From assembly GCA_032690845.1 (NCBI GenBank), contig CM064426.1, positions 63,154,631-63,218,630 on the forward strand: a stretch of 64,000 bases of DNA. The letters run 5' to 3'. Origin of the DNA: Eleusine coracana subsp. coracana (taxonomy: Eukaryota > Streptophyta > Magnoliopsida > Poales > Poaceae). The notes below the pieces were generated by a model, which worked only from the letters and a program-made list of their open reading frames with translations, had not been told where the DNA came from and made no database searches. Of this stretch, positions 35,423 to 46,163 are shown in pieces. Position numbers and translations under genes: made by a program. Every line of letters starts with the position of its first letter. Within the stretch, counting starts at the first letter, position 1.

Positions 35423-37436
35423 TCAGCTTGAAACATTACCTGGCTTTGTGAGCTCCATAATGTAGCAGGCTAGGGCCATTGAGCATCTTGTCGAAGTCAT
35501 CCTGAGTGACTGGTTTCCTCCTGGTCGGGCGCTCGGTGTTGGCCACCATTCGGTCTTGCTTGTGCTTCCTATCGCCGTCCTTGCTGTAATCGGATGGACC
35601 CGACTGGTTCCTTGGGGTCGCCTCCTTGTACTGGCGAACTTGGAATAGAGCCGAATTGCCGACAGCATATTTGTCGGCCATAGTGAATAATTCTTTGGCT
35701 GACAGTCCGCCAACAGCATCCAACCTCCCAATCTTCATTATTAGGTCATCATCGCAGAGTCCTCCCTAGAAGGCGGCAACGACTTGAGCATCCGAGATGT
35801 TAGGGATGGTATTTTTCACTCGGAAGAAGCGTTGGATGTATTCTCGAAGTGGCTCCCAGTCCCGCTGCTTGATCCGGCCGAGTTTCTAGTGATTCCCTGG
35901 CCTGTCAAAGGTGGCTTGAAAATTGGCCATGAACTACCGACAAAGATCTGCCCAGGAGGTGATAGAGTTGTCGGGCAGATTAGGGAGCCAGGTTCTTACT
36001 GCTGGGGCTAAGCAAACATGCAAGTAGTTGGCCATGACAAAGCTATCACCGCCGAGAGCTCATATGGCTGTCGAATAGACGTGAAGCCAGTCGCGCGGAT
36101 CCGTCCTGTCGTCATACTTCTCAGTGCCGATTGGCTTGAAGCTGACCGGCCAGGTGACGGTTCGAAGTTCCCAAGTGAAGGCTCGGATGCCAGCCTCCTC
36201 ACCATAATCGTCGGCGGCCGGAGTCCACTCTCGTTCGCGGCCGTCTTCTCGGCGAGATCTATCATCGCGGCGGCCCTCGTCCTGTCGATCACGGTAATGG
36301 TCGTCTCTATGTGGCTGCCGCATGTTGTCACACTCGTAGTCAACATAACCGCACCGGCGTCATTCATCTTCATACTCTCGGCGGGCCGCATCGTCGCGCT
36401 CCTGGTATATGTTGTCCAGTCGGACCTGCGCATCACGTGGTGGTATGCCGTTGCGCAGGTTGGCGCTTGGATGCCGATCATGGTACTCTGCAATGGGCCT
36501 ACCCGGTTGGTCCTGGTATATGTTGCTCGGGGTTGCCTCCCGGTTGGAGTGCTATCGGTCTCTTCTATCCTCCCTGGGTACCGAGCTAGCAGCCCCAGAA
36601 ACTGATTTACTCGGCGTTGATCGTGCCGCATGCATCTCCAGTACAGCCGCGGCCCTGATATGCGCTTTCAATTGGTTGACCTGAGGTGTCAACTCTAGGG
36701 AGACCTGGAGCAGGGGCTCTATTGTTTGCAGGAGGGTCGCCGCAGCCGTGTTGTTGTGCTGTGGGGTCTTGAAGACGTCTTCGCCATCAAGCTTTAAGGT
36801 GAGGTCTCCTATATCTCGGTTTTGCACGACTCGGGGTCTCTGTTGAGCATCCGGTCTTCGAAGCGGAGGAGTGGTGGCATCTGGATCACTGCCTTCGAGG
36901 TCGGTTTCATGCCCGTCTACGCGCGGCGCGGTACCGCGCGCGGCAGCATCCGCCGATGTTTTGCCGTCTGCTTGCCCCTGGGCAGCAGGTGCCACCATGA
37001 ATACCTCGTGAAAATCCGAGGAACAACTCTCTGAATCACTCGGCTCTTTAATCAAGTCCAGGAGTGACTCGCTTTCAAGGCCGATTGCTGCAATGAATCT
37101 TGATTCGTCAAAAAATTTGGGATCTTCGTCCGACTGATCCATCTGATGAGCCGGGAGATCAACCGTAGTGTAACCTGAATTGACCAAGGTTGTCAATTGG
37201 GGCGTTGTGGACAACGTTGAGTTGCTGCCCGAGAGGGTTTCTGCCTGTAAAGCTGTCGCCACATTGTCGAGGCCCAGCGGGAATCGGCCGGCCGGATTGC
37301 TCTGATCGGCCATGGCAGCGTCCGAGTGGGCCGCGTATTCATGCTTGACGAGGTTCTCGTGCTGATCGGCGATGAGGCTGACGGTGCCAAAGCAGATCTT
37401 GTCTCCCGGGCGAAACTTGATGTCGACGAAAGCCAT
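35423..37436 (-). pseudogene. Element D gag
   Basis: Start inferred at the ATG at 37436 (MAFVDIKFRPG). An acidic, low-complexity N-terminal half (to about 36550) is followed by an Arg-rich stretch and the conserved Tat gag core: FKPIGTEKYDDRTDPRDWL, AVRTWLPNLPDNSI and REYIQRFFRVKNTIPN-like sequence, with VGGLSAKELFTMADKYAVG (35720-35660) near the end. Several TAG stops in the core fall where CAG (Gln) is expected from the family, and frame changes occur near 36550 and 36000. It would have formed particles. Confidence 0.75.
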
Positions 37437-37484
37437 TGATTTTGACAAAGCTACACTCAACGCTGCCCTACCTGGTGCACCAAC

Positions 37485-37902
37485 TGTCGAGAGATATTCT
37501 CGATAGTAGATCTAGGTGTGAGTATGAGTATGAAAGATCGATGGACACAGGACACAAGGGTTATACAGGTTCAGGCCTCCCGAAGGATAATAACCCTACG
37601 TCCCGTTTGGTGTTTCTGTATTGCTGGGGTTCGCACTGGAATTAGGGTTCCAATATGGGTCTGTCCTTTTCCAAAGGCCCCCTGCCCTCCTTATATATCC
37701 GAAGGGCAGGGATTTACATGGTAATCTTTTAGTTGGTTACAACAGATTCTATCTATCCAACATATCTGCTAACCTAACTTGCCGCTTACTCAAACAAGTA
37801 CCTCAATAAATATCTTCTGGGCCGAATACACCATATCCGAGCCCCCGGCCCACTCGGCCGATTAGCCGAGTGGTTAAGTATCCCGGGTACATATGTCCCA
37901 CA
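37485..37902 (-). repeat. 5' LTR of element D
   Basis: About 418 bp. Plus-strand ends are TGTCGAGAGATATTCTCG and GTACATATGTCCCACA. A TATATAAG box (minus strand, about 37691-37699) and the complement of GACGTAGGGTTATTATCC occur inside. TGTCGAGAGATATTCTCGA is itself a hairpin. The right flank AGTGT belongs to element C. Confidence 0.8.
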
Positions 37903-39434
37903 AGTGTAGTCTGCTTCATTCATCTCGATTGTATCCTGGATTCTCTGATCCACATCCCTCTGATGCCTATAGGCATGATCCCTGTCTAGATACAAGTGCT
38001 CAATATTCCTTCGGCAGACAGGACAACAAACGGGTGGTTGCAGATTATGATTTTCAACACTGTAAGGAGAGACACTGTTCAGACTCCTCTGAGCCGATCG
38101 GCGTAGTGGCTGAGCCGATCGGCGCGGTGGTGTTCTTTCACCATTGCGACTGCCTCCACTTCGCTCTGCATTACCATTAACTCTTCTTGAAGTTCCTGCT
38201 GCCCTGTCATCATTGCATGCTGTGGGTGTTCCCTAATTTTCAAACTTAGGACTACCAAAGCTTCTTCACATATTAGAACCATCACCCAAATATCCAGTCA
38301 TACTAGGGTCACCACTTTCCAAAGTTTCCAAACAATATAATGAATCAAAGTCACTATCCCACTTAGAATACATTTGAATTGGCTTACCCGATAGCCTAGC
38401 AGATCTGCGAACCTTTGTTGTAGTCTTACACTTCTTTGCAGTGGTTTCTTCGTCTTCACTTGGCAGAGCTGTTAGATCAATAAATTCAGCCTTCTTCAGG
38501 TCATGCCAATTGGCTCTAGTGTTGCGCTGATCGGCACAACTAGCGGTTTCCTTCATATACTCAGCCAACTGTTCTAAATTACGCTCACGGATCACCTTGC
38601 TCTGCTCCCTTCGTAGAATCTCATCGTTAATCTCCTTAGGCATCTTCCCTTCAGGAACTGTGTGATAGCCATCATCATATAAAACATCTCTAGGTATGAA
38701 GGTTGTATCTTCCGCCAATTGGAGTTCAATCCTATGTTGAAGATCTTTAGCACAAAAGAAACACTTGCAACCTTCGATGCAACTGTTCCTATGAATCTTG
38801 TTTTCTTGAAAACCCTCCCAATCGGTGAGAACCCTGGGAGAGGCTCCATCCTTTCTAGCCTAAAGATCCTTTTCCGCATCCAGCTGGTTCATGGCTTCTT
38901 CGGCTTCCTCTTGCAGCTTGAGTTCATACTTGGCGGCAATATCATGTTTGCTATAAAGTCGACACTTATGGATTGTGAGAGCGCTCTCTTCATCTAGTTC
39001 CTCCTTCTCTTGATTAGTCAATGTTCTTTTTCGAAAGATAGGAAATCCTCATATGACAAAGGTTTAGCAAGATCAAGAAGACCTTCCATGGTGTACCTTT
39101 GAGAAACAGCTTCACTTTCAATAGGTGTTGTAGATTTTCCCTTGCGCACCAATACTATCTTCATCATCTGCCAAAATTCATTGTCCATCTTCACCTTGTC
39201 TGCGTTCCATGCGTCAGCTTCACTTTTCTTCATGAATTTCTTCCTCAGATTTGACCAGATGATAGGATCATCTTGTGTTGGCGTCAACACCTCATCTATT
39301 TCGTCCCAGGGCCAACTGGCGGAGAGGTGTGGAAATCCGTCACCGAGCCGATCGGCGCCAGAGTCACGCCGATCGACACAAGTGTCGCGCCAATCGGCAC
39401 TGCCTTGGTTGCTTCTCGACGCGCCGCCTTCCAT
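37903..39434 (-). pseudogene. Element C ORFs downstream of integrase, function unknown
   Basis: After the pol stop at 39774 comes a non-coding stretch, then an ORF from the ATG at 39434 (MEGGASRSNQGS) to 39018, and further pieces 38879-38592, 38718-38266, 38285-38079 and up to 37903. They are hydrophilic, with acidic runs (WDEIDEVLTPTQDDPIIW) and a Lys/Arg cluster (KKCKTTTKVRRSARLSGK, about 38410). No membrane span or signal peptide is seen, so an envelope-like role is not supported. The palindrome GCCGATCGGCGC is embedded in the coding phrase around 39350. I do not recognise the family. Confidence 0.5.
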
Positions 39435-39773
39435 TGCTTCTAACCTTAGGGTTTTGTTCCAGTGACTACGTAATGTGAGATGATCTGCGGGATTGCTGCC
39501 CTCTCATATTTATATCCCTTGATTTCCAATTGGACTAGGACTCTATCTCTTATTTACGGAATTCAATGAGTCTTAACAAGGCAAAGTCCGAAGCCGACTC
39601 AAAAACCAAAAAGACTCTGCCACGCCGATCGGTGCAGAACTGCGCCGATCGGCGCAGCATTGCGCAATCGGCGCGGTACACTAATTTACCCAATCAGAAA
39701 TAGAAAAATCATGAAAATAAAAAACACATATAGAGCTTTTGTTTTACGTCATTAAGCTCGACCACACAGGGCA
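39435..39773. other. Non-coding gap of element C between pol and 3' ORFs
   Basis: No ORF is seen. It contains four GCCGATCGGCGC-like palindromes at 39620-39680 and presumably leader sequence for the downstream ORFs. Confidence 0.5.
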
Positions 39774-41227
39774 CTAAGCAATGAAGTACACATCAAAAGA
39801 TTTTAATTCAAATGTGTCGGGTTCTAGATATACCTTTAGACGTTGTCTATTCACCGTGTACTTGTTTCTTTTGCCATCCATTATGATTACAGCTCCCGAA
39901 GGTAACACCGTGTCCACAAGATAAGGCCCTTCCCATTTACTTTGCAGTTTGCCTTTACCAAATTATCTGAATCACGAATTAAATAGGAGTACCCGATCTC
40001 CTTCCTTGAATTCCTTCTTCAAAAGCTTCTTATTATACCACTTCTTTGTCTTTTCCTTCTTCAAAAGCTTCTTATCATACCATTTTCATATGCACGCAAT
40101 CGCATATCTTCTAATTCACTTATTTGTATTTTCCGTTTCACGCCGGTGGCATCAAGATCCAAATTCATTTCCTTTATTTCCCAATAAGCCTTATATTCCA
40201 ATTCCACCGGCAGGTGACATGATTTCCCATAGACAAATTGATATGGTGTCATGCCAATTGGTGTCTTGAATGCCGTCCTATATGCCCATAATGCTCCACT
40301 AAGCTTTGTGGCCCAATGCTTTCCTTCCTTTGTAACAATCTTCTACAGAATCCCTTTTAATTGCTTATTTGACGTTTCTGCTTGTCCATTTGTCTGGGGG
40401 TGATAGGCTGTTCCAATTCTATGTTCAACCCCAGATTTAGCCAAAAACCTTATAAATTCTCCTCCTATAAAATGGGATCCTCCATCTGTGATTATTATCC
40501 TTGGTACTTCATACCTAGGGAATATCTGCTCTTAAAGTATATTCCTTGATTCTCTTGTAGTATTAGCCTTGCATGTCATTGCTTCGACCCACTTGGAGAC
40601 ATAATCAACGGCAACCAATATATACTCCCAACCATGAGAATTCACAAATGGTCCCATAAAATCCATACCCCAAACATCAAAGATATCAACTTGAAGATTA
40701 TACTTAAGAGGCATTGCATTCCTACTGTTAACATTCCCTATTTGTTGGCATTGAGCACATGTTGCAACATACCTTTTCGCATCTTCATGCCTAGTGGGCC
40801 AATAGAAACCACTTGCCCATATCTTTGCCTGTGTTCTAAAATAGCCATAATGTCCCCCATAATCCGAAGAGTGAAATTTTGCCAAAATGCTCGCTCTTTC
40901 TTCCCTGGGTACACATCTTCGCACTGCTACGTCCTGGCAATACCTATACAAGTATGGGTCGACCCATATAAATTTTCTCATTTCACTCTTAACTCTTCTC
41001 CTCGTGTTCTTGTTCATCATATCAGTTTGTCCCTTGAAACCCTTGATAATATCCATCATCCAACTTTCTCTATGATCAAATGTGGCAAACAACTGCTCTT
41101 GTTGCATTTCATCTTTTATTATCTCAGTTGATGATGATTCAAGATGAGACAAATGATCTGCTACAGAATTTTCTACTCCTTTCTTATCTCTTATCTCTAA
41201 ATCAAATTCTTGTAGCATCAGTACCAA
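39774..41227 (-). pseudogene. Element C RNase H end and integrase
   Basis: Starts within RNase H (LVLMLQEFDLEIRDKKG) and passes to the integrase zinc-binding region (HSSDYGGHYG and CAQCQQIGNVN). The core has the first Asp in WGMDFMGPF, the second in IITDGGSHF and the Glu in NGQAETSNKQ, so D,D,E residues remain. The C-terminal part has TPYQFVYGKSCHLPVELE and ends near the TAG at 39774-39776. A TAA at 40532-40534 breaks it. A duplicated stretch at about 40010-40085 (CCTTCTTCAAAAGCTTCTTA twice) disrupts the C-terminal frame. Confidence 0.85.
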
Positions 41228-42323
41228 TCACATTAACCGAGGCTTAGACTCTTTCTTTGAAACCAAGTATCTTATAGCAGCATGATCAGTATATACAATC
41301 ACCTTAGAGTTTAGAATGTAGGATCTAAACTTCTCAAAAGCAAATATAACCGCTAACATCTCTTTCTCAGTTGTTGTATAATTGATCTATGCTTCATTCA
41401 AAGTTTTGCTAGCATAATAAATAGCATGCACTTTATCTCCCTTCCGTTGTCCAAGAACAGCTCCAATTGCATAATCACTAGCATCACACATAATTTCAAA
41501 AGGTAAACTCCAATCAGGTGGCTGCATAATGGGCGCAGAGCACAGTGCTTCTTTTAATCTTTTGAAGGCAAAGAGTCTTTCATCATACAAGACAAATTCT
41601 GTATCTTGCTTCAACAATTCTGTCAGGGGCTTAGCAATCTTTAAATAATCCTTAACAAATCTGAGATAGAAGTTGGCATGTCCAAGAAAACTCCTCAAAG
41701 TTGTAAGATTAGTTGGGGGGAGGTAATTTCTCAACAGTAGATACCTTTGCTTTATTCATCTCTATCCCTCTGTTAGATATGACATGACCAAGTACTATCC
41801 CTTCTGTTACCATGAAGTGACACTTCTCCCAAACAAGAACTAAGTCACATTCAACACACCTTTTCAAAACCTTCTCCAAATTCTCCAAGCAACTATCAAA
41901 ATCAGTACCATGTACGACGAAGTCATCCATAAATACTTCCATAATGTCTTCTATGAATTCAGCGAATATTGCATTCATGCATCTTTGAAACGTGGCGGGC
42001 ACATTGCAAAGACCAAATGGCATCCTTCTATAAGCATATGTCCTGAAAGGGCAAGTAAAAGTACTTTTCTGTTGATCTTCTGGTCTTATCGATATTTGAA
42101 AGAAACCACTATATCCATCCAAATAACAAAAGTATGAATTCTTTGCTAGCCTTTCAAGCATCTCATCAATGAATAGAAGAGGATAGTGATCTTCATCGTC
42201 ACCTTGTTCAAACTTCTATAATCTATGCACATTCTCCATCCAGTTATAGTCCTTTGAGGGATCAACTCATTATTCTCATCAGGGACTACTGTCAACCCTC
42301 CTTTCTTGGGCACACAGTGTACA
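41228..42323 (-). pseudogene. Element C reverse transcriptase (second part) and RNase H
   Basis: Beginning at the A insertion point it reads HCVPKKGGLTVVPDENNE, GWRMCIDYRSLNKVT, CYLDGYSGFFQI, MPFGLCNVPATFQRCM and the catalytic EVFMDDFVVHG (about 41940). RNase H follows with PFEIMCDASDYAIGAVLGQ and a stop (TAG at 41387) in LNEA-INYTTTEKEML, then another (TGA at about 41228). The FMDD and CVPKKGG phrases are typical of the Athila lineage. Both stops are explained by single C-to-T changes relative to the usual Gln and Arg. Confidence 0.87.
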
Positions 42324-42754
42324 TGTCGAGACTTAATCTCGGCATCAGACATAGGGTAGTTCATCTATGTGGATTTATAGGTAGGACAGGGATATGCACG
42401 AGATTGAGAGACGATGGTAACACAAGACGCCGATGTAGACAGGTTCAGGCCTCCCGGAGGATAATAACCCTACGTCCTGTGTTCTGTGGGTATTTATATT
42501 GATATGTCTAGATCTAAAGATCTAGACGAGAAGGGTAGACCTAGACGATGATGTCTAGTTGTGTCTAATCTATGTCCTATGTGGGATCTATCTAATTCCG
42601 CTTATCCCTTGAGGAGGACCCCTGCCCCTCCTTATATATCCGGGAGGGACAGGGTTACATGGCGGAGTCCTAGTCGGTCTACTACTCTTATCCTAGTAGG
42701 AGTCTACCTCTACTTTCCTTCTATGTGAGGTACCTCGAGTACAGATCATCAACA
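42324..42754 (-). repeat. Left (3') LTR of element A
   Basis: 431 bp, plus-strand ends TGTCGAGACTTAATCTCGG and CAGATCATCAACA. The same sequence starts again at 45743. On the minus strand it is preceded by a polypurine tract (CTCTCGGGGGCTTC). A TATATAAG box lies on the minus strand at about 42632-42639. The left flank GTACA and the right flank of the element ATACT (53919-53923) are each one base from GTACT. Confidence 0.87.
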
Positions 42755-43034
42755 GAAGCCCCCGAGAGTCTTGCAAGCTTGATGATAGTCTTAATTAGCT
42801 TCTCGATTGGTTTATGCCATGTAGAATGCTTCAGCTTTGTATCAGCGAGCTTGTGAGAATCTCAAAGATCCAAAAATGTCTTCAAGAAATCAACTGGTGC
42901 ACCGATTAGGCGCACCTAATTAGGTGTAGCCCCCGACTCTTGTATCATTTGGAAACTGCAAATAATGCAAGAGTCCGAATCAAGAATAGTCGTGTTGGCT
43001 CTCTTTAAGGAGAAACCACTCAAATCATCAAATT

Positions 43035-43420
43035 CGAGTGATAAATAACTCAGTAGAGTCACATCAATCACTACCGAGTGATATATAATTCAAACGAGTG
43101 ACTTCAATCACCGCTGAGTGGTTGATGACTCAAACCAATGACTTTAATCATTGCCGAGTGCTATATTATATATTCGGGTGACATCAATCACAACCGAGTG
43201 AGCGTAAGTTTATGACATCAATCATAGCCAAATGACATAGTCTTTGGCCGAGTGGCCTATGAGTGATTTATGAATCAAATGGGTGACTTTAATCACAGTC
43301 AAATGATTATGTTCTAATCAGGTGACTTCAATCACAACCGAATGAACTAGGATTTGTGACATCAATCATAGCCAAGTATTAAGTTACCATGACTTCAATC
43401 ATGATTAAGTAACCTTTCCT
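43035..43420. repeat. Degenerate tandem array of GACTTCAATCACAACCGAGTGA units
   Basis: About eight to ten diverged copies of a unit of roughly 40-50 bp containing GTGACTTCAATCACAACCGAGTG or variants (GACATCAATCATAGCCAAGTG). It is non-coding and lies inside element A. Confidence 0.75.
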
Positions 43421-43559
43421 TAAGAATTGTAATTACTCATATCTTTGAGATTTATTTTCACTATTATAGACTGACTGCAATCAGTCGAGTGATGCTCGAT
43501 ATTTCACATATATGACCATCAAGTCATAGCGACATGATCATCAAATCATGCTTTAATTG

Positions 43560-43735
43560 ATTATGGCATCAACCATTTTTGATAATGCACTTCTCATCAA
43601 AGAAGCACATTTGATATAGTGACCATCAAGTCACTGTCATAAAATCATCAAATCATATATTTATATATTATGGCATCAACCATAAATTTGATATAAAGTG
43701 CTTCTCTTCAAAGAAGCCCCTGAGACAATCGTAAT
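43560..43735. repeat. Duplicated ATCAACCAT...TCAAAGAAGC block in element A
   Basis: Two copies of GGCATCAACCAT...GCACTTCTCATCAAAGAAGC and GGCATCAACCAT...GTGCTTCTCTTCAAAGAAGC about 120 bp apart. Read on the minus strand they resemble the DNA following the first polypurine tract of element E (33410 onward). Confidence 0.6.
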
Positions 43736-43839
43736 TATGAGTGTCGGTCACGCTCAACTCATAATATCATGTCTGAGTGGCAGCGGTACTTAACTCATGA
43801 CAATAAGGTCGAGTGAAGAAGACAGTCAAGGTTGTTGTA

Positions 43840-44095
43840 GCTGCCGACCGCTGATGAAGTAGGAATCACTCGAAGTCACGATGACCGAGTGAAGCCGACA
43901 GTCTGACATGTGGCCGACCGATGGTGGCGGTCAGATATGATGTGGCAGACCGATGGCGGCAGTCGGAGCTGGTGTAGCCGACCGGCGAAAGCAGATGGAG
44001 CTGTCAGCCGACCGATGAAGATAGTCCATGTTAGCATGGCTGACCGATGAAAGCGGTAGGAGCTAGCATTGTCGACCGATGAAGACGAGGAAATC
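43840..44095. repeat. Array of GCCGACCGATG units
   Basis: Seven or so copies of a CCGACCGATGRWGGC-type unit spaced about 30-40 bp, alternating with words such as GGAGCTGGTGTA. Non-coding, inside element A. Confidence 0.7.
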
Positions 44096-44349
44096 ACTCT
44101 ATATCGAGTGGTGTATCCGTCTATCCGTCAAAAATGTTCCTGACAATAAAGAAAATTAGGATAATTAGTTATAATTAACATTGTTTGCTTGAAAACTTAT
44201 TTTTATAAGCCAAACAAATCAGTCGACTGAAAAGTCAAGTGTGTATCCATTTTTCTCCTGTAGGTAGACCGACTGGCGCATAGCAGCGTATTCACGCGTT
44301 AGCAACCGGATCGATCTACCGTAGGATACTTAGGACAAATATACAGAGC

Positions 44350-44640
44350 TCGGAGCTCAGTCTGCTGCTACAATATCGGTCATAATTTACTCTTGCGTAG
44401 AAATCAGAACCAATCGACACATGACCTCTCATAACTTTGGCTCTGAGTTTAGTGTAGTGGCAGTCTGTCGTGTAGCAAAAAAGTTTTATGACTTAGTCGC
44501 TAGTCGGCGTAAGACCAAAAATAAGACCAAATCATGAATAAAATGCAATATATTGGTCGAGGCAGAAGCCAAAAAGGTGAAACTAGAATAAACGACATGG
44601 GTCATATGGTGTCAGGGCTGATGCACTACTGAAAGGTCAC
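44350..44640. repeat. Element A segment homologous to the start of element E
   Basis: CCAATCGACACATGACCTC with TTTGGCTCTG and TTTAGTGTAGTGGCAGTCTG downstream, and GCGTAAGACCAAAA, recur in reverse complement at about 29895-30000 of element E. This supports A and E as relatives lying in opposite orientations. Confidence 0.65.
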
Positions 44641-44984
44641 CGACCGACATGTGTACTACTAGATTCACAAAAAAAAGTGGGAGAACACGTGTATAGATAC
44701 ACAAATAGCCCCCTGGCTCGATTGTTTAATGTGAAGAATTAAAGAACCGAGGCAATAAAAAGATGAATAAAGCCACAAATAAGAGCACTGATTATAAAGC
44801 CCAACTTTACTCATAAAAAATCTATGACCTTTTGCTTAGAAAATAGAAATAAGCGGTCCTAGAAAAAAGTATGAAGGACATGAGCCCAAAATCTTGAAAA
44901 AATAAATCAAGAAAGAATAATGATACTTATCTTTGCAATTCGGCAAGTTGAAGATGATCCCCCGAGCATGCTGATGTTGTTGGC

Positions 44985-45455
44985 GAGTGGTCGAATGTCG
45001 AAGTCGAGCCATCATGTCGCCGATCATCAAAGCTTGGAGTGGTTGACCGAGACACCAAATCGTTGAAGGTGTGGCCGAGTGGTCGAGTGACCGAAGCGCC
45101 ATGTCATTGCAGGCGTCGTCGAGTAGCCGAGTGGAGGAAAACCCAAAGCGTCAAGTAATTGGCAGCGTTGCTGAGTAGCTGAATAGCCATCGAGTCATAG
45201 TGTTGCAGCGATGTTGCCGAGTGATCGAGTCGAGGCGATGTCGTTGAATGACCGAGTCGAGGCAATGTCACCGAGTGATCGAGTCACGGTGATTGCCCAT
45301 GCGCTGAGTCATCAAAGACATCGTCGAGAGGCCGAGTGGCCAGGTGAAGGCGGAGTAGCCCCCGGGCATATACATGTGGCCATGAGCGGTCGAACCGTCG
45401 AGTCACGGTGATGTTGCCGAGTCATCAGAATCCACCGAAGCATCGAGTTATTGTA
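44985..45455. repeat. Array of CCGAGTGATCGAGTC units
   Basis: At least ten copies of a 27-30-bp unit of the type GTTGCCGAGTGATCGAGTCGAGGCGATGTC, regular at 45190-45300. Short frames run through it without recognisable motifs, so it is treated as non-coding. Confidence 0.75.
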
Positions 45456-46060
45456 AGCATCGTCGTAATGGATGATGTCATCGAATAGCGGTCGTCCTTG
45501 TTGAAGGTGTCATCGTTAGTTTGTTGGGCGCCGTCTTGATGAAGACGTGATGATTTGTGCGATGACATGATGCTTCAACATCGCTCTGCTCGCGATTAGA
45601 TCTTGAAGAAGAAATCTTTCAAAAATGCGGCGACTCATGCGCTTCAACGCTGGTCTGCTCGCGATGAAATCTCGAAGTAGTAGATTGAAACCACCGATCT
45701 CGACGAGCTGACCATCGCGCTTCCCCTTTCTGGCACACCAAATGTCGAGACTTAATCTCGGCATCAGACATAGGGTAGTTCATCTATGTGGATTTATAGG
45801 TAGGACAGGGGTATGCGCGAGATCAAGAGACGATGGTAACACAAGACGTCGATGTAGACAGGTTCGGGCCTCCTGGAGGATAATAACCCTAAGTCCTGTG
45901 TCGTGTGGGTATTTATATTGATATGTCTAGATCTCAAGATCTAGATGAGAAGGGTAGACCTAGACGATGATGTCTAGTTGTGTCTAATATATGTCTCGTG
46001 TGGGATCTATCTAATTCCGCTTATCCCTTGAGGAGGGCCCCTGCCCCTCCTTATATATCC

Positions 46061-46076
46061 GGGGGGGGGGGGGGGG
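46061..46076 (+). repeat. Poly-G tract in the A LTR
   Basis: Sixteen consecutive G follow TATATATCC. The matching place in the left LTR reads CGGGAGGGACAGGG, so this is a slippage expansion or a sequencing artefact. Confidence 0.9.
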
Positions 46077-46158
46077 ACTGGGTTATATGGCAGAGTCCTA
46101 GTCAGTCTACTGCTCTTATCCTAGTAGGAGTCTACCTCCACTTTCCTTCTATGTGAGG

Positions 46159-46163
46159 TACCC
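46159..46163 (+). repeat. Element B target-site duplication, left copy
   Basis: TACCC here and at 53895-53899 flanks element B exactly, a 5-bp gypsy duplication made from element A LTR sequence. Confidence 0.9.

Larger units (their letters stand above)
34356..37902 (-). mobile_element. Element D: 5' part of a Tat-type gypsy element
   Basis: A minus-strand element with its 5' LTR at 37485-37902, a primer binding site just inside it (GTTGGTGCACCAGGTAGG read on the minus strand), gag, and pol up to the end of the reverse transcriptase. At 34356 it is cut by the LTR of element E; integrase and 3' LTR are not in the window. The LTR is clearly related to that of element G. It sits inside the 3' ORF region of element C. 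Confidence 0.8.
37903..42323 (-). mobile_element. Element C, left segment: Athila-like gypsy pol end and 3' ORFs
   Basis: This is the downstream part of a minus-strand gypsy element whose upstream part is at 53919-57438; element A separates the two within the reverse transcriptase. Here it encodes the rest of the reverse transcriptase, RNase H, integrase (to 39774) and additional ORFs (39434-37903) before element D cuts it. Reading the two segments across A gives a continuous match to the conserved SPVHCVPKKGG stretch, so they are one element. Confidence 0.88.
45743..46163 (-). repeat. Right (5') LTR of element A, main part
   Basis: Begins TGTCGAGACTTAATCTCGG as at 42324 and follows the left LTR to GAGGTACCC, where element B interrupts it. 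The last 19 bp are at 53900-53918 (CGGGTACATGTCATCGACA). It contains a run of 16 G at 46061-46076 where the left LTR has GGGAGGGAC. Confidence 0.87.

Noticed and set aside
36018..36605. 195-codon plus-strand frame
   Set aside because: Complement of Arg-rich D gag; the minus strand carries the conserved gag core.
45516..45764. 82-codon minus-strand ORF inside element A next to its primer site
   Set aside because: It spans the LTR border, is repetitive and matches no gag motif, so it is not taken as a gag remnant.
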